A DNA stretch of 64,000 nucleotides from Adiantum capillus-veneris (GCA_014529385.2 CM043942.1:58469340-58533339), one strand, 5' to 3'; shown: positions 32,740 through 44,263, counted from the first letter of the stretch. Made by a program: numbers and translations. Notes: generated by a model from the sequence alone, not told the origin.

Positions 32740-35700
32740 TCAATGATGCGTCCTCCTTCCACTTGGTAGGTTGGACAGGCTAATTTTAGGCAGACAGTGA
32801 GGACAATTTACAAACTCTGGTATCCTATTTACATCCGGGTTAATACAGCTAGAATGTGCTGCATGTCCACATGAAAAAATCATCACAGAGTTTGTCCCTC
32901 TTGTTGACGGCGAATGTCGAACTGAGACAGTTGCAGATTTTTCCTCTCTCCTGAACCTCAGACCACCCATCCTTCCACCATCAGAGGCTTCACTCCCATT
33001 TAGTCTTTGTTTGCAAACACAACACATTGAGCTGCATGGTGCATAACCTCGAGACACCCGTCTCTTGTAAATACTGAGCTTATGAAACATATCATCCTCC
33101 ACCACCTGCTTTGCAGTTAACTGAATACACCAAAACCAAGAGTGAGATGGGACGCAGATTAGAGCGAATAGAAGCTGAATCCATTTGGAGGTACCAAGTG
33201 GTTACCAGAATTGTTCTCTCATAACCATACAAGCCAAGCATCTGCAGGATAGTGCCCTTAAAATCTCCGAATTCATGTCTTCCGTTGTTGGATAGAAGCT
33301 TGTCCATAATGCTAGAGAGTGGAATGTATCCCATCATGCCATTCACGATCTCTCCAATCAAGTAAACTAGCACTTTTTGCATCAAGTCCACTGCCCTACG
33401 ACTAATCATAGCCACTTTCCACTTGTAAATACCTTCACCACTTTCTTTGTTTGTTGTCAAGCCAACTGCTCTTGAAGCCCTCCTCCTCCTCAAGTGCTTT
33501 CTTGCTTCATGGAGCTTACGAAGCGGGTCGACAAACCTGGCACTAAATACAGCTCAGAAACTCACCTTTTGATGATAAAACAGTACTCCTGAAGCAATTA
33601 CCTGTCTAGCAAGCGAAACCACAAGGCTTCTGACTCTGCAGGATTCATTCGCCATGTGTTCCGTTGACATAATGCAACAGCATCGTGCATGACAGAACAG
33701 GTGGTTGCAACCTGCAGAACCATGACATTATGGAGCGAGTTTTTAATGCTTATGTCGAGGAAAATTTTAGGACAACAAGGGACTCTTACCTCTGAGATAC
33801 TCAGAAACTGCTCCACATTATCCTCAACTTCTGAATTTACATTCAGTTGTTGCGCATATAACCGGGCAATCGACAGGTCCATGTCATGCATATGATAATC
33901 CATGTTGGCCAACACAAGTGACAAAGCACTACTAATGTCACCTACGCGCTCAAGCAAGTATGCTGCTGCGTCAGCAATACCATGATCTTGGCACAGCTTT
34001 AAACAATGCTCTAACCTGTATTCTTCAAAGCTCTTGAGAAACTTCAACACAGATCTTGGTTCAAATTGACAAAGAAGCTGCAAATAACAAAGCATAACGA
34101 TGTGTGACAAAGTGTTCAACTTCAGACAGAGTTTTGATTGGGCAGTACACAGGAATAAGCGTTTCAATTAAAGATTGGTACCTCAACATACAATTCCTCC
34201 ATTTCATTGCTGAAGTCTAGTCCAGCAGTTTTTAGCAAATCTGATAAGTTCTCATTGCCAAGGGAAAAGTCAGACGTCTTATGACCCATGTCGTGATCCA
34301 AAACATGAGTAACTCCATCTGATGGTGCAATCACATTTCGAACTGACAGTAAAGTAGACTTGTAACCCAACCGTGTGTTCATAATTTGCTTTAAATACTG
34401 GAAAAGCAAAGGAGGATATGGTGCCAAGTCTGAGAGAATCGTCCTGTGTTCTTTGCTGAAGTGCTTCAACATAATCACGAGCGTTGCCTCACTGAAAACA
34501 AGTATACACAACTTACAAGTAGGCATTGTGAAGCACAGGAAACAGAGAAGTATCTATAGACCATTAAACAAGCCGTATGGGAGACCACTGTGAGATCCAT
34601 TTCTTTGTTATGTAACTTGAGAGTCTTGGATTTAAAAGATTTTCTGCAATAGGAGCCCTACAGTCAACCTAGCAAAGTTTTTTTTATGACCTCAGTGTTT
34701 TGTTTGTGCAAATGACCACTCAAAGATGATGAATGCTCGTGTCTCTGTATGAAGATAGTGACAAGTGTGTGAATTTTCCCAGACACAATTTTCCTTCATC
34801 CTTTACTAACAAAAGCTTCATCAACAAGACAACCTCCAACCAGAAGGCTTGAATAATAAGACCTATTTCTTACATAGTCAGTCTACCTACAGTTATGAAG
34901 CACAGGAAGAGTTCATAATCTAGAAGCTCAAGTTTTCTTTGGCTCAAGAGTGTCAAATAACCTTGTTATGCAAAAGAACAAATCTAATTACCACAAATTG
35001 GCGTCTCAATTTTGAGCACAACTAATGAGTTAGATAACTAGTCCCATTGCATTGCTTCTCGGCTCTGTACAGATTCTATACAATACTATATTAAACCTGT
35101 CAATTTCCACTCTAAAAAGCCCTTACACATTACACTGCAAGACTTTTATTTCTGAACCTCTAACAGAAATTATATTCCTGAAGAGCTTCTGTTTATGATT
35201 AAAGACTTACTTTAAAAATATTTGGACCAATTCATATTGAAATGAATGGACAGATAAACTCTAAGAATATTTGGACCAGTCCATATTTATATGAGTGGAG
35301 AAAATACTGAAATGAGCAGAGGGAGGTGTGGACATCTTCCCAATCAGATAGAGGGAATACATAAATAGCCCTATCCCATTGAGAAATAGCTGTTGGTGGC
35401 TTATGTCATAAGATTACGAGAACTTTTGGACAATGAGACACCTTTTAAAAACTTAACGAAGGAGTTGATCATGAGGTGTTTACCTGCTAAGTTGTAAAAG
35501 TTCAGGCAAGCGAGCAAGCACTGAGCTTCTGAATTCTGCCAAGGTTTGCTTACTAAGCTGCTTCTCAGGACTTAGCACATCCAATATAAACAGAAACCCA
35601 TTGTGGGGTTGTTCCTTATCTTTCATGTAACTGTCTAATGCAGCCACTAAATCACCCTTTTTGGCGAGCAAACAAGCGCTAGCCTGCAAACATATAGGTT

Positions 35701-36613
35701 TCTGATTAAAAAAATATTTCATCATAGACCTAATGAAAAAAGAAAGTTTATAGATCCATTGCAGAACCTGCCAGAAGTGGGCTTGCAGAGCAAGCTCAAG
35801 AACGTAATGAGAATCCCACTCTGACTCTGGTACCCCAATCAATATTTTCACTAGAATACCCTCTCTTCTCCTTGCATCATCCACCATCGTCTTTCTGTCA
35901 GCACTGGCTAGATAATCCAAAATTCTAGCTAAAACAACCCGAGAAACTTTTGCCCGTCCTGATGCAACAAAATCTGCAATAAACTCCATGATCTGACCGG
36001 CATCAATCTTGGCCATGCATAGATGCCATGTATCAACCTCCACAGGGGACTTACTACCAACATTCAATGAGTGTAAGTGGATTCTTTCAAGAATATCAGT
36101 CAAAGCACCAACAATGTCTTGCAGAAGCTGAAGCCCATTCTCTGCTCCACTGACAAGCTCCGACTGTTCTGTCGTTAATGATGGAGATTCTTGATTCACA
36201 CTTTCATTCTTAATGCCCAATGGTCCACCCTCTGGAAATGCATACCATAAAACTTCCAGTGTGGCCTTTAAGTCAAACGCAAGAAGGCAGCTTAGCCTTG
36301 GGTGGATTATCGATTGAAATACCAGTCGCTTTTCTTCATCCGGAGAGGATGTGAGGGGTTTATTGTCTAGTAGGCACTGCAACAATTCACTACGCAATGC
36401 TGGCAAACGAGTAGCTGCAATTTCCCCGCGACCTGCAAACGTAGCATATGATTTTACTCTCCTTTGAAACCTTGCTATTATTTTTGTGGTCAATTGGAGA
36501 AAATGTTCTATGCTGGCATATGATTCAATACCTATTTATGCACAGAAAATCTCTTACCAGGTGGAAATGCCAATCCTAAAAAGCAATACTTGAGATAGAT
36601 CAGCAGCTTATAC
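32740..36613 (-). CDS. VPS8: VPS8, 3' part (CORVET tethering subunit), eight exons
   Basis: Exons read 36613-36558, 36432-35768, 35683-35484, 34491-34182, 34077-33790, 33711-33602, 33536-33206 and 33120-32740. All junctions are GT-AG and all phases agree, giving about 779 residues and a TGA stop. VPS8 belongs to the CORVET complex, which tethers Rab5-type endosomes before fusion on the route to the vacuole. Landmarks: YKLLIYLKYCFLGLAFPPGR at the start, a clathrin-type helical repeat (ASACLLAKKGDLVAALDSYM), EFGDFKGTILQMLGLYGYER, and a C-terminal RING-H2 (CCVC...CGHAAHSSC...CPHC). The N-terminal WD40 propeller and about the first half of the usual 1,900 or so residues are missing. No frameshift or stop interrupts the exons. 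The family call is from remembered plant VPS8 motifs; exon edges are inferred from splice signals and homology. Confidence 0.88.
34492..35483 (-). other. VPS8 intron, about 1 kb
   Basis: The longest intron visible in the gene; the others are roughly 75-180 bp. It contains an imperfect direct repeat built on AATATTTGGACCARTYCATATT (about 35217 and 35265). No gene is visible inside. Confidence 0.7.
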
Positions 36614-36616
36614 CTG

Positions 36617-37256
36617 CAAAAAAATCGAGGATAACCTCAATCCATGAACTTTTAATGAAAGTCAAAATAAGAACACGAAAAGGCATGCCTAAATAAACAC
36701 TGTCGTTAGGTAACTAAACTACAACGCAATTTACTAGAAGCAATTTATTACAAAAGACAATGAACCAGCCCAACATGAGAGTTACTCAACCTTTAAAACT
36801 GGTTACAACAAGCACCTCAAATGAATGCCGAGCAAGGACATGTCACATTGTGTGTTACAATCTGGAGAGAGGTTGCTCTCCGTATGGCTGAGATTGAGGT
36901 GACTATCCTGGACGACAGTGAGTCGAACCGCTCCATAAGAGCTGATGCAGGTGCTTTAATGGCCACAACCATCCTAATGTGACACGGGAGGCATTTATTC
37001 AATATTGGTCTTCTCGTCCTTCGCAAATCGAGGTCACTTCGGTCATACACAAGGGTCGGAACCTCCTTCACATTTTCTTGATCTCACTTTGCAGCCTATC
37101 AAAGCGGTCGGCTCTTGTGGCAAGAGAGCTTGTGTGGATCCACTGTTCCTGCCCCTGTTTCCCACCACCTTCGCGTATGCCGCGTTGGCTCGACCAGAAG
37201 ATCTCCTGAATCCTCGCGCAGTTCTGATTTTGCATTTGGGGACTCACGATTAGCAG
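36617..37256. other. sequence upstream of the first visible VPS8 exon
   Basis: Begins with the acceptor side of an intron (CTGCAAAAAAATCG on plus, i.e. TTTTTTGCAG on minus). No further VPS8 exon is recognisable, and transposon sequence starts within about 650 bp. Confidence 0.5.
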
Positions 37257-37542
37257 GCATATCTCATATTTCATGAGGATGCTTGCAGCTGTTGAGTGCC
37301 AACAATATTTCATGTGGAAGCTAGCACATGCAGTCTTCCTGTTGGCACTCAGGCTGTCTGTTTCGGCCATGGCCTGACATGTCAGCATTGCACCTTACTG
37401 ACTGATGAGTCTTTGCGGCATTGCTTCTGGGTCGGCCCACATGCTCATTTCATTTGGTGAGTGGTGTGTATGCCTTTATGCCGACCTGGGTGACTGTACG
37501 GAGCGCTGGGGGTGGAGATTTTTACGTCGAACGGACTCATTT
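37257..37542 (+). pseudogene. possible LINE zf-RVT fragment
   Basis: Around 37350-37470 the plus strand encodes a C-Q-H-C pair, then DESLRHCFWVGPHAHFIW. This is like the zinc-binding tail (zf-RVT) that follows plant LINE reverse transcriptases. It is short and degenerate, and it appears unrelated to the LINE piece that begins at 37543. Confidence 0.35.
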
Positions 37543-38054
37543 CGGCCTACAGAGATTTCCAGCTGTGGGAGGTTTCACCTGCTTTCCACACAGACATGGA
37601 GCCAGCACAATGGATTATGTCATGGCACAGCCGAGCCTCATCTCTAGTATCCAGGATCCCAGACCTATTGGGGTGGCAGAGGATCATGTTCTTGTGTCGT
37701 TGACCATCTCTTTCTAGTTCGGTGTAGCACACAGGCCACGGGTAGCAGCCCCTACTCGCTACACCTTCACGCAGGAGACGGATTCTATATACATAGACAG
37801 GATCTACATACGCCTATGCACTGAGGAGCCAGGGCGACCTCTGGAGGAGCTTACAAACACCCAGCCTAAGCAAAGATGCCATTCTGAGAGCATGCCTCAG
37901 AACAGCTGGTATGATGAGGAATGCCGCCAGACTAGAACTAGACTTCAGAGGAAGGTCCTTTTGGGAGACATCACTCACAGACAGTCACAGATTGACTTCC
38001 GACACCTAGTGCGGCGGAAGAAGAGGGCATTTTTGACTCGACTAGAGCAGGATC
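37543..38054 (+). pseudogene. LINE endonuclease C-terminal fragment
   Basis: Translates to GLQRFPAVGGFTCFPHRHGA, STMDYVMAQPSLISSIQD, an EDHVLVSLTISF region and MPQNSWYDEECRQTRTRLQR. It matches the LINE at 51626-56220 nearly residue for residue, from the middle of the apurinic-type endonuclease to just before the reverse transcriptase. One stop follows TISF. Homology ends sharply after R-L-E-Q-D, at the join with gypsy gag. Confidence 0.9.
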
Positions 38055-38974
38055 CCCTTGATTCCCCTCAGTTCTCTTTCATGAAGGATCTGGATGACAT
38101 AGTTGCTTCGGAAGACATGTTCCTGGAAGATCCGTCCCAACAAGAAGTGCATTCAAGGGAAAAGATTCCTGTTCATAAGGAGTCTAAGCATAGAAAGAAG
38201 GAGCATCATAAGAAGAAGCACCACAGGCAAAAAACATTCAAGTCGGGGGACAAAGATGTGAAATTCGACACCTACAATGGAAAGCGTGATAATGACAAAG
38301 CTTTGGCTTTTATCCGCCAATTTGAAGTTGCATTTGCAGAAGGGAATTTTAAGGAAAGATCCAAGCTTCGCCATGTTAGTTTGTACCTGAAAGGCACCGC
38401 CAGCAATTGGTGGTTAACCCTTATCCTGGAAGATCGCAAACCCCAAGATTGGACTACTTTCAAGAAGGAGTTCAACGCACAGTTCCTTCCTCCAGACTAT
38501 GAGGAAGAGGTAAAGAAAGAATGGGATCGACTTTCACAGTCAAAGAACGAAACTGTTCCACACTATGTGGATAGGTTTTGGGACGTTCTCTTGAAAGTCA
38601 CTCCATTCAAGAAGATTGATGATTCGGAGAAGATGCGCAAGTTTGAAGCAGGACTGCATGAAGCCTTGCAAAAGGCTATGAAGCTTTACCCTCGAGGTAA
38701 TTTGCAGATACTTATGGAATCAGCCCGCATAGCTGATGGAATACATGACAAAGGTACTCCCAGGAAGATGGAGCAAAGCACTTACCATGCCAAGCAGAAG
38801 GCTCTCCATGAGCAACCTACCTCTTCGACTTCTTCTCAAAAGAAGAAAAGAACCGCCTCCGAAGCAGAAGCAAAGCCAAATCAGCCCAAGAAAGGGAGAT
38901 ATCTCTCACCTGTTGAGTTGCGAACCTACATTAGTGAAGGAAGATGCTTCAAGTGCGGACAAGTTGGTCATATG
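38055..38974 (+). pseudogene. gypsy gag, 5'-truncated, cut within its zinc knuckle
   Basis: About 307 codons in one open frame. A Lys/His-rich stretch leads into the capsid core (NDKALAFIRQFEVAFAEGNF; HVSLYLKGTASNWWLTL; ETVPHYVDRFWDVLL), a basic linker and CFKCGQVGHM. The knuckle's last Cys lies across the copia insertion, at 44272-44280 (KGDC). The open frame continues upstream into LINE sequence and downstream into the copia LTR, so the 394-codon frame 37892-39076 is a three-part chimera, not a gene. Confidence 0.88.
38970..38974. other. target-site duplication, left copy
   Basis: ATATG, repeated at 44264-44268, flanks the copia element. Confidence 0.92.
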
Positions 38975-39253
38975 TGTGGGGGAGCAGGAGAGAGAGCCCA
39001 CTTGCTATCCTATGCAATGAGAGTGAAGGAGAAGGGGAGAGAGGCGCTGAAGAAGCTTGCGCAGAGAAAAACGTGAGAGAGAGAGAGCTCGTTGAGATTT
39101 TTGGGAAAAGCCACGCTGGTGTTCTTTTGGGCTTCACATTTGAGTATATGAGTAAGTGACTAGGGGGCCATTCACACTTGGGCCCCCTCACTTATAAGTC
39201 TTTTTAACTTATAAGTTATAAGTACAAAGCACTTAGGCCTTTATTCCCTAACA
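38975..39253 (-). repeat. copia 3' LTR (279 bp)
   Basis: In element sense it starts TGTTAGGGAATAAAGG and ends CTCCCCCACA. Confidence 0.95.
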
Positions 39254-39332
39254 ACCTCCCACCTAAAGGCAATGTACCTTGGGAGATCAAAGAATCAGCT
39301 AACTATGATACAACAGCTGATCATGCACTTAC

Positions 39333-39692
39333 TCATCCAACACCCATCATCTGACGGCAATATGCAAACCGCTCTGCTGGAAGACTCTTGGTCAAAAGAA
39401 CTGCAGGATTGTCATCTGTGTGCACCTTGACAAGTGTAATGCTCTTGTCATCAAGCACACTCCTGATAAAATGATACTTCACCTCTATGTGCTTTGTCTT
39501 GGCATGAAAAACAGGATTCCTTGCAAGCATAATAGCACTTTGACTATCACAGTGTAGCACAGGAACCGGTGACTTAATGCCAAGCTCTTCTACCAAACGC
39601 ATGAGCCACAAAGCTTCTTTGCATGCCTCAGTGGCAGCCACATACTCAACCTCAGTGGTAGACAAAGCAACACATTTTTGCAGTCTAGAAAT
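39333..39692 (-). pseudogene. copia RNase H C-terminal part
   Basis: LSTTEVEYVAATEACKEALW, CDSQSAIMLARNPVFHAKTK and HIEVKYHFIR show the standard copia RNase H end with its conserved Glu, Asp and His residues. It is in the same frame as the upstream RT segment and separated from it only by one TAG at about 39690-39692, where GGAVSW is expected. Confidence 0.92.
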
Positions 39693-40403
39693 CTAAGAAA
39701 CTGCACCTCCTGTGAATGTAAACACATATCCAGAGGTAGACTTCCTGCAATCTGGATGTCCAGCAAAATCTGCATCTGTAAAGCCATGCACAGATGTCTC
39801 ACTCTTCCCAAAACAAATGCACAAGTCTTTAGTGCCTTTCAAGTATCTCAAGATACACTTCACTGCTTCCCAATGCTTTTTGCCAGGATTGCTCATGTAC
39901 CTGCTTACCACTCCCACCGCAAATGCAATGTCCGGACGTGTAGCAACCATAGCATACATCAAACTGCCAACGGCTGATGCATAAGGAATCTTAGCCATTT
40001 CAGCCCGCATATCATCTGTGTTTGGGCAGTCATGTGCAGTCAGTTTTACATATGGAGGCAGCGGAGTACCAAGTGCCTTTCCCCCATCCATATGAAAACG
40101 ATGTAGCACCTTATTAACATAATCTCGTTGAGATAGATACAGACGCCTGTTAGGTCTATCTCGAGAGATACGGATGCCCAAAATATGATTAGCATTACCA
40201 AGATCCTTCATGTCAAAGCGATTCTTTAAGCTTTGCTGTAGTGCATCCAACTCCGTGACATTGTTACCCGCAATAAGCATGTCATCAACATACAAAATCA
40301 GCAATAGAAGAGATCCATCACTTGCCGTTTTGATATACAAACAGTGATCAGAATTACTTCTTTTGTATCCTTGAGACCTCATGAATGTATCAAACTTGTG
40401 ATA
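39693..40403 (-). pseudogene. copia reverse transcriptase C-terminal part and RNase H start
   Basis: Open for 229 codons from 40382. It contains LLILYVDDMLIAGNN (catalytic Y-V-D-D), FDMKDLGNANHILGI, YASAVGSLMYAMVATRPDIA and GFTDADFAGHPDCRKSTSGY (first catalytic Asp of RNase H). The frame is interrupted just before it by TAG (about 40404-40406), where the family has Trp in SPRAWY. Confidence 0.92.
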
Positions 40404-42626
40404 CTATGCACGGGGAGACTGTTTCAAACCATACAAGCTCTTCAAGAATCTACATACTTTCTTCTCTTGCCCCTTTGACACAAAACCTTCTGGCTGCATC
40501 ATATAGATCATCTCAAGCAAATCGCCATGCAAAAACGCTGTTTTGACATCCATTTGCTTTAACTCCATATCTTCAGAAGCAACCAGGCCTAAAACAAGAC
40601 GTAATGTGGCAAGCTTTACAACAGGTAAAAAAATCTCATCAAAATCCACACCATGCTTTTGCTTGTACCCTTTAGCAACCAAACGTGCCTTGTACTTAGA
40701 AGAAGCATCAGATGTGACCTTGGTCTTGTAAACCCATTTACATGGCAAAGCCTTATGCCCTTTAGGCAAATCAACCAAGTCCCATGTATGGTTTTTCTCC
40801 AAAGACTGCATTTCCGAAACCATTGCTTTGAACCATTTCTTACTGTCTTCCCGTTGCATAGCCTCTTTATAGCAAGACGGCTCACCACAATCAGTAAGCA
40901 TGACATAGTCCAAAGACGGTTCATATCTATCGGGGGGCCTTGTCACCCGAGTAGACCTACGCACCCAATGATCCATAACAGGTGGATTTTCAGCCTGTAA
41001 ACCATCAAAAACAGCAGGCTGTTCAGCCGGTTGCATCGCAACAACGGGCAGTCTAGGAGCATCAACCTGTTCCCCTACCTGTGGTGCATCAATGGCAACT
41101 TGTTGGGGCTGATTTTCAGCAGCTAATGGCTGATTTTCAGCACCATTTTCAGCATGTAAAGGCTGCTGAACATTGAGCCTTCTTGGCTGTCCATATGTAA
41201 CATCTTCACGAAAAACAACCCGGCGCACTTCCTCGACCTTTGTGGGCTGTTTGTGCATGCAATTCTCATTGAAGATGACATCATTGCTGCGTATGATTTT
41301 CCGTAATGCGAGATCCCATAATCTATACCCCATTTCACCATCCTCACCATATCCTAGGAAAATGCATTTATGAGACTTTGGTTCTAGTTTGGTGCGCAGT
41401 TCACTCCGGATGTGAACATAGGCCTCACAACCAAACACTCTTAAATGTGCATATGAGGGTGGCTTGCCAGACCACACCTCCTCAGGCACCTTTCCAACCA
41501 AAGCCTTGCTAGGTGAGCGATTAATCAAGTGAATAGCTGTTTGCACAGCTTCTGCCCAAAAACCATGAGGTAATGCAACATGTGACAGCATACTCCGAAC
41601 TTTCTCTTGGATAGTCCGGTTCAACCTCTCTGCAACTCCATTCTGAGAGGGATTAAAAGGAGCCGTGAGCTCTCTTTTAATACCTTTAGTAGCACAAAAG
41701 TCAATAAATGCTTTTGATACATACTCCCCCCCATTGTCGGAGCGCAAAGACCTAAGCTTCTTGTCAGTTTGATTCTCAACAAACGCAAGAAACTTCTTGA
41801 AAGTATCCAAAACATCGCTTTTAGCACGTATTGGATACACCCACACCTTACGTGTAGCATCATCGATAAACGAGACAAAATATTTCTTTCCCCCTAAGGA
41901 CAACTGTGGCATTTCACATACATCGGAATGCACTAAGTCTAACCTGTCAGACTTCAAAGAAAGTGACCTTTTGTGCGGTGTTTGACTGTGCTTACCATAT
42001 ATACAGTGCTCACAATGAGAAAAATCAGCATACCTAAAATACGGCAAATAACCACAACGAGACAGAGTTTCCATTCCTCTTTTACTCATGTGTCCCAACC
42101 GGCCATGCCACAAAGAAACACTTGGCTGCTCGGTTACGGCGACAACATGGTCACGCACACTAGATACATGCAAAGGATACAAAGTGTCCGATTTACAACC
42201 CTTGGCTACAATCCGGGCCCCTTTACAAATTTTCCACTTGCTATCACCAAAAGTGGTGTGATAGCCTGCATCATCTAGCTGCCCTGTACTAATCAAACTC
42301 TTCTTGAGTTGTGGCACATGACGCACTTTGTGCAAAACAAAAGTCATACCATCAGCAAAGGAAAACTGGACACTGCCAATACCTGCAATGTCACATGCAT
42401 AGTTGTCTCCCAAATAAACAGTGCCCTGCACCTCACCTGAGTACTGTGTAAACCAATCCCTATGAGGTGTTACATGAAAGGAGGCACCTGAATCAAGAAT
42501 CCAAGTATGCATGTCCACATCAGAACCCATAGCAAGGGTATGTGCATCCACAGAAGAGGCATTGAGTACATCAGTGCTGCTGTCACTGTCACAACTACTA
42601 GCAACATTGATTTCCTCAATCAACAC
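40404..42626 (-). CDS. copia pol: protease, integrase, RT N-terminal part
   Basis: 740 codons. About residues 40-60: TWILDSGASFHVTPHRDWF (protease, catalytic Asp in D-S-G-A). About 170-230: GAG-pre-integrase with SLWHGRLGHMSKRGMETL and CEHCIYGKHSQ. About 230-390: integrase core, FVSFIDDATRKVWVYPI, LRSDNGGEYVS and PFNPSQNGVAERLNRT, holding the D,D-35-E residues. About 590-740: RT start, HTWDLVDLPKGHKALPCKW, ARLVAKGYKQKHGVDFDEIF and MDVKTAFLHGDL, to LYGLKQSPRA before a TAG. Product of a retrotransposon Gag-Pol precursor; it acts in the virus-like particle. The TAG and an upstream frameshift prevent a full-length precursor. Confidence 0.92.
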   Translation of the reverse strand: MLIEEINVASSCDSDSSTDVLNASSVDAHTLAMGSDVDMHTWILDSGASFHVTPHRDWFTQYSGEVQGTVYLGDNYACDIAGIGSVQFSFADGMTFVLHKVRHVPQLKKSLISTGQLDDAGYHTTFGDSKWKICKGARIVAKGCKSDTLYPLHVSSVRDHVVAVTEQPSVSLWHGRLGHMSKRGMETLSRCGYLPYFRYADFSHCEHCIYGKHSQTPHKRSLSLKSDRLDLVHSDVCEMPQLSLGGKKYFVSFIDDATRKVWVYPIRAKSDVLDTFKKFLAFVENQTDKKLRSLRSDNGGEYVSKAFIDFCATKGIKRELTAPFNPSQNGVAERLNRTIQEKVRSMLSHVALPHGFWAEAVQTAIHLINRSPSKALVGKVPEEVWSGKPPSYAHLRVFGCEAYVHIRSELRTKLEPKSHKCIFLGYGEDGEMGYRLWDLALRKIIRSNDVIFNENCMHKQPTKVEEVRRVVFREDVTYGQPRRLNVQQPLHAENGAENQPLAAENQPQQVAIDAPQVGEQVDAPRLPVVAMQPAEQPAVFDGLQAENPPVMDHWVRRSTRVTRPPDRYEPSLDYVMLTDCGEPSCYKEAMQREDSKKWFKAMVSEMQSLEKNHTWDLVDLPKGHKALPCKWVYKTKVTSDASSKYKARLVAKGYKQKHGVDFDEIFLPVVKLATLRLVLGLVASEDMELKQMDVKTAFLHGDLLEMIYMMQPEGFVSKGQEKKVCRFLKSLYGLKQSPRA

Positions 42627-42689
42627 AGTGCTCTTCTTGGCATTTCCCTTGTCCTTTGCATCAGTTTCAGCACCCTTGTTCTTCTCTTT

Positions 42690-43426
42690 CTTCCACTTTC
42701 CCGTTTATAATGCCCTTTCTTTCCACAATGATGACACACAACATCTTTCCTACGAGATTTGCTGCGTGCCCTGTCCTTACTGTCAGATTTCTCCCTCTGT
42801 TGAGACCTGCCTCTCAAGTGCAATGCATTAGAAGACCCACCTGTGGTGTTCTTCCTGTTCATCTCTTCCATCAAGAGAGAACTCTCTACATCTGCATACT
42901 TAAGTGATGCACTTGAGTTACTAAGAGCTGTCCGGAATACATCCCAACTCTCGGGCAATGTGCATAGCAGAAAAGTAGCTTTGAACTCCTCATCAATCGT
43001 GAATTTCAGCTCTGTCAGTTGGCTGAAAATAGAATTGAATTCATTGAGGTGCACTGACATGTGCGTGCCCTCCTTCATGCGGAGATCCATAAGCTTCTTA
43101 AGCCAATACACTTTACTGGCAGCACTCTGCTGTGCATACAACTCGTCTAAATGCTTCCACATGCCCCATGCTGTCTGCTCATTCTCTACATTGAAGAGTA
43201 AATTGTCAGACACCGAAAGCATGATCGTGGAGCGAGCCAAGTCGTCCACTTCTTCCCATTCTTCAACCTCCATATCAACCGGTTTCACACCCTGTAACTT
43301 AATAGGTTTCGCCTGTTTCTTCTGCAACATCACATTATAACATTGCTTCTTCCATATAGCAAAGTTATGGGCACCTTCAAGCTTGCGAATGTGCAACAAA
43401 TTGCCACTTTCACTGCTAGAAGCCAT
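42690..43426 (-). pseudogene. copia gag with disrupted zinc knuckle
   Basis: Starts at MASSSESGNLLHIRKLEGAH (an in-frame Met lies 15 bases upstream). It carries the UBN2-type copia gag core (NFAIWKKQCYNVML; WKHLDELYAQQSAASKVYWL; FSQLTELKFTIDEEFKATFL). It ends with a basic Ser/Arg linker and CHHCGKKGHYKRE, where the last Cys of C-X2-C-X4-H-X4-C should follow. There the frame shifts, and the pol frame resumes a few codons later (KWKKEKNKGAE). The shift looks like a small deletion that removed the fourth zinc ligand. Gag would build the particle and bind RNA. Confidence 0.88.
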
Positions 43427-43968
43427 TCTGAGTGATTGCAAACACTGAAACCCTGTTTTGCCGACCTAAACACGCCCAAATGTGCGCAATCGGGCAAAAA
43501 ACAGCTTGCTGTTACAGAAAAACAGCGAGCAAATTTCACGCGAAATCACCCCAAAACGGCGTACATTCACTGCCAAACCCTTACCAAAGGTTTCCACAAA
43601 GTGTATACATCATTTGCTTGCTGAAATTCCCTGTTCTAGGGCAAAAATCAGACCTGTAAACACCTGTTTTGCTGAATTTTCAGAACCTCGTTGGTGGAAA
43701 CACCTGTAAGATTGACCTGTGAGACTTGCCCTAATGAAATTGCATCAAATTGACCCCGAAATTGGTCAATTTCAGCAGAAATAGGCTGCTGTTCGCCAGT
43801 TTTTGAAACCTTGATTTTGGGGAAACTGTCACCGGAGGTCGATTCTACACGGTGAGAGGATCCCTTCGCGACAGAGTTGATCGAAAACGGTTGAATATCC
43901 TTCCCGCAGGGAGCAAGAACAGAATTCTGATCTGTGTTGTGAAGATGGCTCTCTTGGAAAACCCTAAA

Positions 43969-43980
43969 GCTCTGATACCA
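43969..43980 (-). other. copia primer-binding site (initiator Met tRNA)
   Basis: Minus strand TGGTATCAGAGC, two bases inside the 5' LTR. Confidence 0.93.
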
Positions 43981-43982
43981 TG

Positions 43983-44263
43983 TGTGGGGGAGCAGGAGAG
44001 AGAGCCCACTTGCTATCCTATGCAATGAGAGTGAAGGAGAAGGGGAGAGAGGCGTTGAAGAAGCTTGCGCAAAGAAAAAAACGTGAGAGAGAGAGAGCTC
44101 GTTGAGATTTTTGGGAAAAGCCACGCTGGTGTTCTTTTGGGCTTCACATTTGAGTATATGAGTAAGTGACTAGGGGGCCATTCACACTTGGGCCCCCTCA
44201 CTTATAAGTCTTTTTAACTTATAAGTTATAGGTACAAGGCACTTAGGCCTTTATTCCCTAACA
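43983..44263 (-). repeat. copia 5' LTR (281 bp)
   Basis: Pairs with 38975-39253. It ends at the target duplication copy ATATG (44264-44268). Confidence 0.95.

Larger units (their letters stand above)
38975..44263 (-). mobile_element. Ty1/copia retrotransposon, nearly intact
   Basis: It is 5,289 bp long on minus, with LTRs at 43983-44263 (5') and 38975-39253 (3'), a primer-binding site, a polypurine tract (GGTGGGAGGT, about 39254-39264) and a 5-bp target duplication ATATG. The LTRs differ by four substitutions, all transitions, and a 2-nt A-run indel over about 280 bp, so insertion is recent relative to the other elements here. Gag-pol has a frameshift near 42.70 kb and two in-frame TAG codons, each replacing Trp; otherwise it is complete. 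Confidence 0.95.

Noticed and set aside
33092-33493. 133-codon frame ending in Gly-Gly-Gly
   Set aside because: Its C-terminal 38 or so codons are intron read-through; the true VPS8 exon ends at the donor at 33206.
42843-43340. Plus frame of 165 codons
   Set aside because: Antisense to the copia gag frame, which has clear family motifs.
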